Of a stretch of 28,784 nucleotides of DNA, positions 13,717-20,028 are shown one piece after another. How positions within the stretch are numbered: position 1 is the first letter of the stretch; every line of letters starts with the position of its first letter. Both the position numbers and the translations under genes were made by a program. The DNA is taken from IMG/VR virus record IMGVR_UViG_3300025327_000125, positions 1 through 28,784 of that record; one strand, 5' to 3'. The stretch comes from a virus. The notes under the pieces are model-generated. The model did not search any database, had not been told where the DNA came from, and saw only the letters and a list, made by a program, of their open reading frames with translations.

Positions 13717-13860
13717 ATGATCGCCGCCATCTTGACCGATTCACGATACACCCTTGCAACGGACCGACGCTCCGTGGGGGCGATGTCTCGCCAATCGTTG
13801 TCGGTGATCGAGCTTGGCACCAGAGCTTGGCTCGCACTCCACTACGGCAGGGGTGACTGA
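13717..13860 (+). CDS. Very small protein, 47 aa
   Basis: ATG 13717 has GAGGAGG at 13705-13711, and a promoter at 13642. The product (MIAAILTDSRYTLATDRRSV, then LSVIELGTRAWLALHYGRGD) has no recognisable domain. A leaderless start at ATG 13678 would add 13 residues beginning MGTTNHH. It is the first gene of a three-gene set of tiny proteins ending at 14164, each overlapping the next by one to four bases. The strong promoter suggests an abundant peptide. Confidence 0.6.
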   Translation: MIAAILTDSRYTLATDRRSVGAMSRQSLSVIELGTRAWLALHYGRGD

Positions 13861-13976
13861 TGGATGGAATCTGCAAGTGCGGCCACGCCTACGACGACCA
13901 CGACTGCTACTTCGGCGGTGAGGGTGGCGGGTTCTGTTTGATGCCCCGCTGTCCCTGCCAAGCGTTCGACGGATGA
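13860..13976 (+). CDS. Cys/His-rich mini-protein, 38 aa
   Basis: ATG 13860 shares a base with the preceding TGA. The 38 residues contain MDGICKCGHAYDDHDCYF and FCLMPRCPCQAF: six cysteines and two histidines in C-x-C-G-H, C, and C-x4-C-x-C spacing. This is dense enough to expect one zinc ion, or two, holding a tiny fold. A nearly identical layout (CxCGHxxxDH) is seen in short actinophage proteins of unknown role and in the small protein at 10311. Too short for most gene finders. Confidence 0.6.
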   Translation: MDGICKCGHAYDDHDCYFGGEGGGFCLMPRCPCQAFDG

Positions 13977-14164
13977 CGCTCGAGTTCGGCGTCCACGTCA
14001 ACGTCCAGCGGGTGAGCGGCAAGTTCGTCTCCCGCGACGACATCGCCGACGCCATCCTCGAGGCGCTGGACCAGGCCATCTCGGACTTGGACCTCGCAGG
14101 CCTGGGGGTCGACGGTGATAGCGAGTACGAGGTGGTGGAGTCCAATGTGGAGCCGGGGTCGTGA
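13973..14164 (+). CDS. Small acidic protein, 63 aa
   Basis: ATG 13973 overlaps the previous stop by four bases. The product starts with a beta strand (LEFGVHVNVQRV), has a helix SRDDIADAILEALDQAISDLDLAGL and ends EYEVVESNVEPGS. Strongly acidic; no family recognised. It is the last gene of the unit driven from 13642. Confidence 0.65.
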   Translation: MTLEFGVHVNVQRVSGKFVSRDDIADAILEALDQAISDLDLAGLGVDGDSEYEVVESNVEPGS

Positions 14165-14209
14165 CCCTGGAGCCGTGTGAGCGCCGCCCTGCGGCCCGCT
14201 GCGGCCCGG

Positions 14210-14215
14210 TAGCCT
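14210..14215 (+). promoter_or_regulatory. -10 box TAGCCT, leaderless start 9 bases downstream
   Basis: TAGCCT, 9 bases, GTG 14225. The 60-base gap before it holds no ribosome site near the start. Confidence 0.4.
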
Positions 14216-14224
14216 TCCACCCCG

Positions 14225-15166
14225 GTGTATGACGCCCACGCCTCCCGGGTCCAGTACGTGGACCACCTGGCGCCCGTGTGGCGGGCTCTGCCGGGCCGGG
14301 CCTTCACCGTCGCCGACTCTGCCCTGGTTCGACGGGCGTCGGCGCGCGGCGTCACCGCGCGGGTGGGCGCGCCGGCGGGCGACCTGCCGGTGCTGGTGGC
14401 CTCGCACCGGGACGAGCTGTTGGTGCCGGGGCCGATTCTTTTCCTCGAGCACGGGGCGGGCCAGCACTACGGCGGGGTCGATGCCAGCGGGGAGGGCGTC
14501 GGCCGGCCCCGGGTGGTGCTGTACCTGGCGCCGAACCCCGCGGTGGCCGCCCGCACCGGCGCGGTCATGCCCAACGCCTGCACGGCGGCGGTGGGCTGCC
14601 CCAAGCTGGACCGCTGGCTGGGCTGGGTGCCCAGCGGCCGGCCCGAGCCGGTGGTGGGCCTGGCCTGGCACTGGCCCAGCCGCAGCTGGCCGGAGGCCAT
14701 GTGGGCCTATCCCCACTACCGCGGCGTCCTCGCCCCCCTGGCGCGCCGGTATCGGGTGCTGGGGCACGGGCATCCCCGGGTCTTCGGGCATCTCATCTCG
14801 GATTACCGGCGGGCGGGGATCGAGGCGGTGGCGGACCCCGAGCAGCTGCTCACCAACATCGACCTGCTGGTGGCCGACAACACCTCGGTGCTGTTCGAGG
14901 CGGCCGCCGTCGGGCTTCCGGTGGTGGTGCTGGACGCCCCGTGGTACCGGCGGGGGGTCGAGCACGGGCTGCGGTTCTGGACCTGGGCGGACGTGGGGCC
15001 CCGCATAGGCCGGGCCGCCGACCTGGCGGGGGCGGTGGAACGGGCGTGGGCCGAGCGGGAGGCCTACCGGCCGGTCCGCGAGGCGATGCGGGCGGAGGTG
15101 TACGGGGCCTGGGACGGGCGGGCGGCCCAGCGGGCGGCCCAGGCCATCTCCGAGGCGATAGGCTGA
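14225..15166 (+). CDS. GT-B fold glycosyl/glycerophosphotransferase-like protein
   Basis: The C-terminal half has the TagB/TagF (CDP-glycerol glycerophosphotransferase) look: NIDLLVADNTSVLFEAAAVGLPVVVLDAPWYRRG, where D-N-T-S and the following helix bind the donor diphosphate. The N-terminal half has FLEHGAGQHYGG, a motif typical of this family, and NACTAAVGCPKLDRW. At 313 residues it is shorter than wall teichoic acid polymerases and lacks membrane segments. It would transfer a sugar or polyol phosphate to an acceptor. With the GT4-like enzyme at 12346 it makes a pair flanking the WhiB set and next to the surface-protein genes, consistent with decoration of virion proteins. Confidence 0.65.
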   Translation: MYDAHASRVQYVDHLAPVWRALPGRAFTVADSALVRRASARGVTARVGAPAGDLPVLVASHRDELLVPGPILFLEHGAGQHYGGVDASGEGVGRPRVVLYLAPNPAVAARTGAVMPNACTAAVGCPKLDRWLGWVPSGRPEPVVGLAWHWPSRSWPEAMWAYPHYRGVLAPLARRYRVLGHGHPRVFGHLISDYRRAGIEAVADPEQLLTNIDLLVADNTSVLFEAAAVGLPVVVLDAPWYRRGVEHGLRFWTWADVGPRIGRAADLAGAVERAWAEREAYRPVREAMRAEVYGAWDGRAAQRAAQAISEAIG

Positions 15167-15170
15167 GAGG

Positions 15171-15258
15171 GCCGGGCGGCGCGGCAGCACGGGGGAGGTG
15201 CGCCCCGACGCTCAATCGGGGAGGCCGTGGGTTCGGAATCCCGCCCGCGAGGCCCGGC
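15171..15258. other. GC-rich nested hairpins with a tRNA-like T-arm (not a confident tRNA)
   Basis: GCCGGGC (15171-15177) pairs with GCCCGGC (15252-15258). Inside are CCCCGA-CGCTCAA-TCGGGG (15203-15221) and GTGGG-TTCGGAAT-CCCGC (15227-15244), which resemble an anticodon arm and a T-arm. The T-loop has eight bases rather than seven, the anticodon loop lacks U33, and seven bases separate the T-arm from the outer stem, so a working tRNA is unlikely. Confidence 0.3.
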
Positions 15259-15287
15259 ACTGACCCCTCCGGCGCGGTGCGCCCCCC

Positions 15288-15293
15288 TACCAT
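15288..15293 (+). promoter_or_regulatory. -10 box TACCAT before the structural gene at 15303
   Basis: TACCAT, 9 bases, ATG 15303 (TTG 15297 is 3 bases away). No ribosome site. Same arrangement as at 14210. Confidence 0.35.
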
Positions 15294-15302
15294 CGGTTGT
15301 CG

Positions 15303-16184
15303 ATGGCTCGCCTTCGTGCTTTGGTCCGCCCCCCGTTGCCCGAGTCGCTGCGCGGCAACCTGGTCTCGGCCGTGGGTACCGTCGAGGTGCCGACCGAACG
15401 GTGGCGGGGCCAGGGCATCACCTACCGGCCCCACCGCTACGTCGCCGGCGCCGCCTACGCCGTGGACCCCGATTGCGGCCCCCACACCACCCCGACCGTC
15501 GCCCCGCCGGCCCTGGTGGAGTGGGACGACGTGGTGCTGACCTGGGAGGAGACCTGCGCGGCCTTCACGCCGGCTGACCTGGCCGACCTGCGCGAGCGGG
15601 TGCGGCAGGATTTCGAGGCGCAGTTCAGCCACAAGCTGGAGGGGGTGCTGTGGACCAACAAGGTGGGCGGGGTTGACCTGGCGACCAGCCACCCCAACGT
15701 CGGCCTCGCCTCCACCGGGGTATCAACCCTGGTCTTCGGGGACCCGGTGGGGGTGATGACGGCCTGGCGTGGCTTGCTGCGCCGTATGTCGACGTGCCTG
15801 GGTGGGGCCCGGGGCGTGATTCACGTTCCCCAGTGGTCCACCGGCTATCTGGACTATTACGGGTTGATCATCAAGGAGGGAACCCGGCTGGTGGGCACCA
15901 GCTCGGACCACATCGTGGTGGCCGGCACCGGCTACACCGGCTCGGGGCCGGGCGACGTGGCCCCGGCGGCCGGCAACGCCTGGTTCTACGCCACCAGCAT
16001 GGTGGAGGTGCGGCGCGGCGCGGTGGAGGTGCCGGCGCTGGACCCCGAGAACGTCGACCGGGTCGACAACTCCGTGGCCGTCTACGGAACGGCCCCCGCC
16101 CTGGCATCCTGGGACCGGGCTTGCCACCTGGCCGTCGAGGTCTGCTTGGAGGACCCGGGCCCGCTCTGCGCCGAAGGGTCCTGA
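15303..16184 (+). CDS. Virion structural protein (putative), 293 aa
   Basis: ATG 15303 gives MARLRALVRPPLPESLRGNL. The middle is a mixed fold (WEETCAAFTPADLADLRERVRQDFEAQFSHKLEGVLW), then GVSTLVFGDPVGVMTAWRGLLRRM, GGARGVIHVPQWSTGYLDYYGLI, GTRLVGTSSDHIVVAGTGYTG and WFYATSMVEVRRGAVEVPALDPENVDRVDNSVAVYG. Proteins with this pattern sit in actinophage head or neck operons and are annotated as structural, with no fixed function. The short distance to the next structural gene and absence of enzymatic motifs support a virion role. I cannot say whether it belongs to head or tail. Confidence 0.6.
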   Translation: MARLRALVRPPLPESLRGNLVSAVGTVEVPTERWRGQGITYRPHRYVAGAAYAVDPDCGPHTTPTVAPPALVEWDDVVLTWEETCAAFTPADLADLRERVRQDFEAQFSHKLEGVLWTNKVGGVDLATSHPNVGLASTGVSTLVFGDPVGVMTAWRGLLRRMSTCLGGARGVIHVPQWSTGYLDYYGLIIKEGTRLVGTSSDHIVVAGTGYTGSGPGDVAPAAGNAWFYATSMVEVRRGAVEVPALDPENVDRVDNSVAVYGTAPALASWDRACHLAVEVCLEDPGPLCAEGS

Positions 16185-16193
16185 GGTGGACTG

Positions 16194-17207
16194 ATGGCCG
16201 TCCTCCGCGTCTGTGGGTTCGACACCCTTCCGGCGGCACCCTATCCGTTCGCTGCTGGCGTCGGAGGGTCTATCGGCTCCGCTCTGCGGGTCGGTCATGG
16301 GGGCTCTTGGGCCTATAACGGCGAGGCCATCGTTCTCGGAGCGGCCGAGGAGGACGACTTCATCGTGCTCGGCTCAGATATTCAACCCAACGTGAGCACC
16401 CGCGGGTGGGCTTTTCGAGGTGACGATGGCGCGGTTACCCATCTCTCGGTGGTCTACGACAGCACGCTGAGTAGATGGCAGGTGTACCGAGGAACGATCG
16501 CTGGTACCCTCTTGGGTTCGAGCCCGGCCAACTCTCACGTTGGAGGATCGACGGTCAAATACCTTGAGGTCAGGTTCCGGATCGCAGATGCCGCGGCGGG
16601 GTTCGTGGGATTGTGGTTGGACAATGTTCAGGTGCTCGACCTGACGGGAATCGACACCAGGAACGGGGGGGTGGACGCCCTGATCGACAACATCGTCCCC
16701 GCCACTGTTGCCCTCCTGAACATCGACAACCTGATCGTCATCAACGAGCAGGCTGGCAACGGAGCAGTCGATCGGGTCGGATCAATCTTCGTGCCGGCCA
16801 AGCGTCCCAACGGCAACGGGGCCACCACGACCTGGGACGGCTCCGACGGCAACCAGATCGACAACTACCTCCTGGTCGACGACCCCGCCTCTAACAATGA
16901 CGGCGACACCACCTTCGTCGAGACCTCCGTTGCCGAGCTGGAGCAATATCTAATCGCCGACATTTCGGAGACCCCGGTGACGATCGTGGCGGTCGACGCC
17001 ATCTTGATCGCCAGGGATTCACTGGCGGGCGGCAACTCGGCGCGACCCGGGATGCGGGTCAACGGCACGAACTACCCCGGGGCCACCGCCGTTCTCACCG
17101 GCTCCTACGCGGCCTACGGGAAGGTGTGGGGCGTCTCGCCCGACACCGGGGTGGCCTGGACCCGGGCCGAATACAACGCCTCCGAGCTTATCAACGAATC
17201 GCTGTAG
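16194..17207 (+). CDS. Lectin-like (jelly-roll) virion surface protein, 337 aa
   Basis: The sequence has the strand pattern of the concanavalin-like domain found in phage fibres and decoration proteins: SALRVGHGGSWAYNGEAIVLG, FIVLGSDIQPNVSTRGWAFRGDDG, HLSVVYDSTLSRWQVYRG, KYLEVRFRIADAAAGFVGLWLDNVQVLDL. The second half carries WDGSDGNQIDNYLLVDDPASNNDGDTTFVET and IVAVDAILIARDSLAGGN, which recur in such proteins. GAGGTGGA (16184-16191) lies just before ATG 16194. It would bind host surface glycans or decorate the virion. It lies with other surface-type genes between the capsid and connector genes. Confidence 0.6.
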   Translation: MAVLRVCGFDTLPAAPYPFAAGVGGSIGSALRVGHGGSWAYNGEAIVLGAAEEDDFIVLGSDIQPNVSTRGWAFRGDDGAVTHLSVVYDSTLSRWQVYRGTIAGTLLGSSPANSHVGGSTVKYLEVRFRIADAAAGFVGLWLDNVQVLDLTGIDTRNGGVDALIDNIVPATVALLNIDNLIVINEQAGNGAVDRVGSIFVPAKRPNGNGATTTWDGSDGNQIDNYLLVDDPASNNDGDTTFVETSVAELEQYLIADISETPVTIVAVDAILIARDSLAGGNSARPGMRVNGTNYPGATAVLTGSYAAYGKVWGVSPDTGVAWTRAEYNASELINESL

Positions 17208-17216
17208 GCAGGCGGC

Positions 17217-18161
17217 ATGGCTCGCCGCACGACCCAAGAACTCGCCGAGGTAGCGCTTCAGTCGGCCCTGCGCCGCACCACGCAAGAACTTGCCGAAGTG
17301 GCGCTTCAATCGACCCTGCGCCGCACCACCCAGGAACTCAGCGAGGTCGCGCTTCAATCGACGCTGCGCCGGACCACTCAGATTCTCTCCGAGGTGGCGA
17401 TCCTGGTCGCCTCCCTGCCCCTTTCGGAGACCTTCACCGGCACCAACGGGGCAGCGTGGAATAACGACAACTGGGTCACCTCCGCAGCGAGCGGCGGCGG
17501 ATCGGTCACCATCCAGACCAACCGGGGTCGGGAATCCGGTACTGCCGGGGTCGCCAACTCGGGGGGTCGGGCAGTATCCCGTAAAGGCGGTCGGGTCAAC
17601 CAGGAGGTAACCGGCGACCTCCAATTGTGCGACACCACCGAGCCCTGTCGAATCGACCTCTGGCTCCGGGCTTCCGGGGATTGGACCGGGCTGGACACTC
17701 CCACCGACGGTTACGGAGTGCGGTTGCCCGCCGACTCCTCGACCGCCCAACTGATCAAATCGGTGGCAGGTGTCGAGACGGTCCTGGCCTCAGCCACCTG
17801 GCCACGCGATCTGGTCTTGAAGTCGTGGCGGTTCCAGACCTTGGGTGTGAATATCCGGTTTCGCATCTGGAACCAAGCCGACGCCGAACCAACCACCTGG
17901 CTATTCGACGTCCAGGATTCCAGCACCGGGGGGGTGGGCGTGTTCCAAGTCGCCTACGTCTGCCCGACCGCGCCCACTGGTGGAACCTGTGCCGATTATG
18001 ACAACATCGGCGGGAACGACCTTTACGCTGCTCTCGGTTCCGCCTCACCACGAGGAACGGCCTCGGGCACCGTTGTTGTGCCATCTGTGCCTCCGCCCTC
18101 GGGTGGGACCGGCGAGTCCCGGCCCGCTCGGGCCGTCCGCCGACGGCGGCGCCGGGGCTGA
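17217..18161 (+). CDS. Fibre-like protein with N-terminal 16-residue repeats and lectin-like domain
   Basis: Residues 3-66 are four tandem copies of a 16-residue unit, RRTTQELAEVALQSAL and variants; Leu/Val/Ala at regular positions make each unit amphipathic, suited to a coiled-coil or helical bundle stalk. From about 70 a jelly-roll-like domain begins: LSETFTGTNGAAWNNDNWVTS, RIDLWLRASGDWTGLDTPTDGYGVRL, LKSWRFQTLGVNIRFRIWNQA, TTWLFDVQDS. The C-terminus is Pro/Gly-rich and ends in a run of arginines. The layout, stalk then receptor-binding-like head, fits a trimeric tail or head fibre. The gene starts at ATG 17217 ten bases after the previous stop. Confidence 0.65.
   Translation: MARRTTQELAEVALQSALRRTTQELAEVALQSTLRRTTQELSEVALQSTLRRTTQILSEVAILVASLPLSETFTGTNGAAWNNDNWVTSAASGGGSVTIQTNRGRESGTAGVANSGGRAVSRKGGRVNQEVTGDLQLCDTTEPCRIDLWLRASGDWTGLDTPTDGYGVRLPADSSTAQLIKSVAGVETVLASATWPRDLVLKSWRFQTLGVNIRFRIWNQADAEPTTWLFDVQDSSTGGVGVFQVAYVCPTAPTGGTCADYDNIGGNDLYAALGSASPRGTASGTVVVPSVPPPSGGTGESRPARAVRRRRRRG
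17223..17408 (+). repeat. 48-bp tandem repeat (3 full copies plus a partial fourth)
   Basis: Copies at 17223-17270, 17271-17318 and 17319-17366, and a diverging fourth from 17367 to about 17408. The copies differ mainly at third codon positions, so protein sequence is what is kept; the array is in frame. Confidence 0.8.
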
Positions 18162-18185
18162 CCCTTTGCCGGGGACGTCCGGCAT

Positions 18186-18191
18186 TACGCT
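18186..18191 (+). promoter_or_regulatory. -10 box TACGCT, leaderless start 8 bases downstream
   Basis: TACGCT, 8 bases, GTG 18200, no Shine-Dalgarno sequence, in a 38-base gap. Confidence 0.4.
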
Positions 18192-18199
18192 TCGGCCCC

Positions 18200-18826
18200 G
18201 TGAGCGACTTCTCTGACTTTCTCGAGCTCGAGATTCTTGACCACATCCTCGGCACCACCGACTATCCGTTGCCGGTGCCCTTCTGGTCCCTCCACAACGG
18301 CCACCCGGCGGAGACCGGGGCCAACGAGCTGACCGGGGGTTCCTATGCCCGCCAAGCGATAGCCTTCGGGGCTGCCGCCGCCGGTGCTGCCGCCAATACC
18401 GCGGTCGAGGAGTGGGACCTCACCGGGGTCACCGGGTCGACCATCTTCTTCCTCGGGGAATGGGATGCCGTCAGCGGGGGCAACTTCATGTGGGCCGTAC
18501 CCCTTGGTGGCACCCCGGCCACCTTTGTCGCCACCAACGCCGGCGACGTCTTCACTTCTTACGCCCACGGGTACTCGAACGACGACCGCGTCTATCTCAA
18601 GCGGGCTTCGGGTTCGGCCCTCCCGGCCGGACCATCCGAAGACACGCTCTACTTCGTGATCTCGGTGACGGCCGATACCTTCCAAATCTCCACAACCCAA
18701 GGTGGCGGCGCCGTGGTCCTTACCACCGATGGGGAGGGGATCGCGGTCCGGGTCGTCGGCAAGGCGTTTAACCCCGGCGACCTGTTCCGGGTGGGAATTG
18801 GCGACCTCGACGTAGCGATCGACTGA
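18200..18826 (+). CDS. Phage tail-fibre family protein, 208 aa
   Basis: It opens with the signature of a small tail-fibre protein family: SDFSDFLELEILDHILGTT, VPFWSLHNGHPAETGANELTGGSYARQAIAFG, NTAVEEWDLTGVTGSTIFFLGEWDA, GGNFMWAVPL. A second domain of about 75 residues is inserted near the end: DRVYLKRASGSALPAGPSED, TLYFVISVTADTFQISTTQGG. This segment is common in phage fibres as a beta-rich module. In other phages such proteins are near receptor-binding genes. The gene ends with TGATG overlap with the next gene, so the two are co-translated. Confidence 0.75.
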   Translation: MSDFSDFLELEILDHILGTTDYPLPVPFWSLHNGHPAETGANELTGGSYARQAIAFGAAAAGAAANTAVEEWDLTGVTGSTIFFLGEWDAVSGGNFMWAVPLGGTPATFVATNAGDVFTSYAHGYSNDDRVYLKRASGSALPAGPSEDTLYFVISVTADTFQISTTQGGGAVVLTTDGEGIAVRVVGKAFNPGDLFRVGIGDLDVAID

Positions 18827-19302
18827 TGGCCCGCGGCATCTATACCGTCACGTTCTCGCAGGTGTCCTTCACCACAGCAGGGACTACCTGGGATTTCTTC
18901 GAGTTTGATGCCGCAGCCGACAAGCCCATCGAGCTTATGAGCGTGTTCATCGGCAACAAGACCGAGGTCGGTGACGCAGCGGAGGAGATGGTTGCTTACG
19001 CCATCATCCGTGGGCACACGACGACCGGTAGCGGCGGTGCGGCCGTAACGCCGAGACCGCTCGATCCCTCCGATGGTGCTGCGTCCTTTGCTGCCGAGGC
19101 CGCCAATGACACGATCGCCTCGGCAGGTACTGCACTGTTCCTCCACGAAGATACCTTCAACGTCCGAACTGGGCTTCAACTGATTCTGCCTCCGGACATG
19201 CGGTCCATCACCCGCGGTGCCGACCTGTTGGTCGTGAGGATGCTGTCCACGTTGACAGATGATGTGACTTTCTCTGGAACCGCTTACGTTCGAGAGTTGT
19301 AG
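18826..19302 (+). CDS. Virion-associated beta-rich protein, 158 aa
   Basis: ATG 18826 overlaps the previous stop by one base. The product is rich in strands: IYTVTFSQVSFTTAGTTWDF, KPIELMSVFIGNKTEVG, MVAYAIIRGHTTTGSGG, LQLILPPDMRSITRGADLLV, VTFSGTAYVREL. Similar proteins (a strand, FELxAPADKPIEL-like segment, and a closing SGTxYVREL) are regularly found beside tail-fibre genes and are taken as minor virion components. There is no signal peptide or enzyme motif. Confidence 0.6.
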   Translation: MARGIYTVTFSQVSFTTAGTTWDFFEFDAAADKPIELMSVFIGNKTEVGDAAEEMVAYAIIRGHTTTGSGGAAVTPRPLDPSDGAASFAAEAANDTIASAGTALFLHEDTFNVRTGLQLILPPDMRSITRGADLLVVRMLSTLTDDVTFSGTAYVREL

Positions 19303-19314
19303 GCGGGGTGGCCG

Positions 19315-20028
19315 ATGGCCTCCCCGGTGGTCGTCAGTCGCAGCACACCTTCGGCGGTAACCACCGCCGGAACCAGCCATACCGTCAACCTCCCCGGCTC
19401 GCTGGTAGCAGGGAACCGGCTCGAGATTCTCTTTGCGGTCATGGCCCCGACCGCCACCCCATCGGCGACCAACTGGACCCACGACACCGCCTTCGTCACC
19501 ACCGTCGGAACTGCTCAGGCGGTCCATCGCCTGTTCAAGATATCGAACGGGGCGGAGGGTGCCACGGTCACGGTCACCACTACCGCCAGTACCAAGAGCG
19601 CCCACACCGCCTATCAGATATCGGGGGGTGGTGAGGGGTACGGAGGCACCGGAGCGACCGGCACCTCCGGACCCAACACGGCCAATCCGCCCTCGGTGTC
19701 AGTGGTGGGCGGTCCGAAAGATGTGTTGTCGATCGCGGTGATGGCGATCGAGGGGGAAGTATTCACCGGGACCGGGGCGCCTGCCTCCTACACGAACCTA
19801 CTGACGGCCAACACCGGGACCGGCGGGGCGGTGACCGTCAACGGGATGATTCAGACCGCCGAGCGGGCCGAAACCGCGGTCTCGACGGTTGATCCGGCTG
19901 TGTTCTCGCACACCGCCAACGATGACTGGGTGGCCCAAACGCTGGTTATCCCCCAACAAGAGAGCATTGCTTTTCCTCGCAATGATCGAAAGACCGTCCC
20001 AATGAGGGTGCCCGAGGTGTCCTGGTGA
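19315..20028 (+). CDS. Virion-associated beta-sandwich protein, 237 aa
   Basis: ATG 19315 starts MASPVVVSRSTPSAVTTAGT. The sequence alternates Thr/Val strands and Gly-rich turns: HTVNLPGSLVAGNRLEILFAV, WTHDTAFVTTVGTAQAVHRLFKI, GATVTVTTTASTKSAHTAYQI, DVLSIAVMAIEGEVF. The segment SLVAGNRLEILFAV and the later KSAHTAYQI are typical of a phage surface-protein family of unknown function, found among fibre genes. It overlaps the repeat protein gene by four bases (GTGA), suggesting they act in the same structure. Confidence 0.6.
   Translation: MASPVVVSRSTPSAVTTAGTSHTVNLPGSLVAGNRLEILFAVMAPTATPSATNWTHDTAFVTTVGTAQAVHRLFKISNGAEGATVTVTTTASTKSAHTAYQISGGGEGYGGTGATGTSGPNTANPPSVSVVGGPKDVLSIAVMAIEGEVFTGTGAPASYTNLLTANTGTGGAVTVNGMIQTAERAETAVSTVDPAVFSHTANDDWVAQTLVIPQQESIAFPRNDRKTVPMRVPEVSW

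Noticed and set aside
15171-15258. tRNA gene
   Set aside because: Eight-base T-loop, no U33 in the anticodon loop and a seven-base gap before the outer stem; kept only as a tRNA-like structure.
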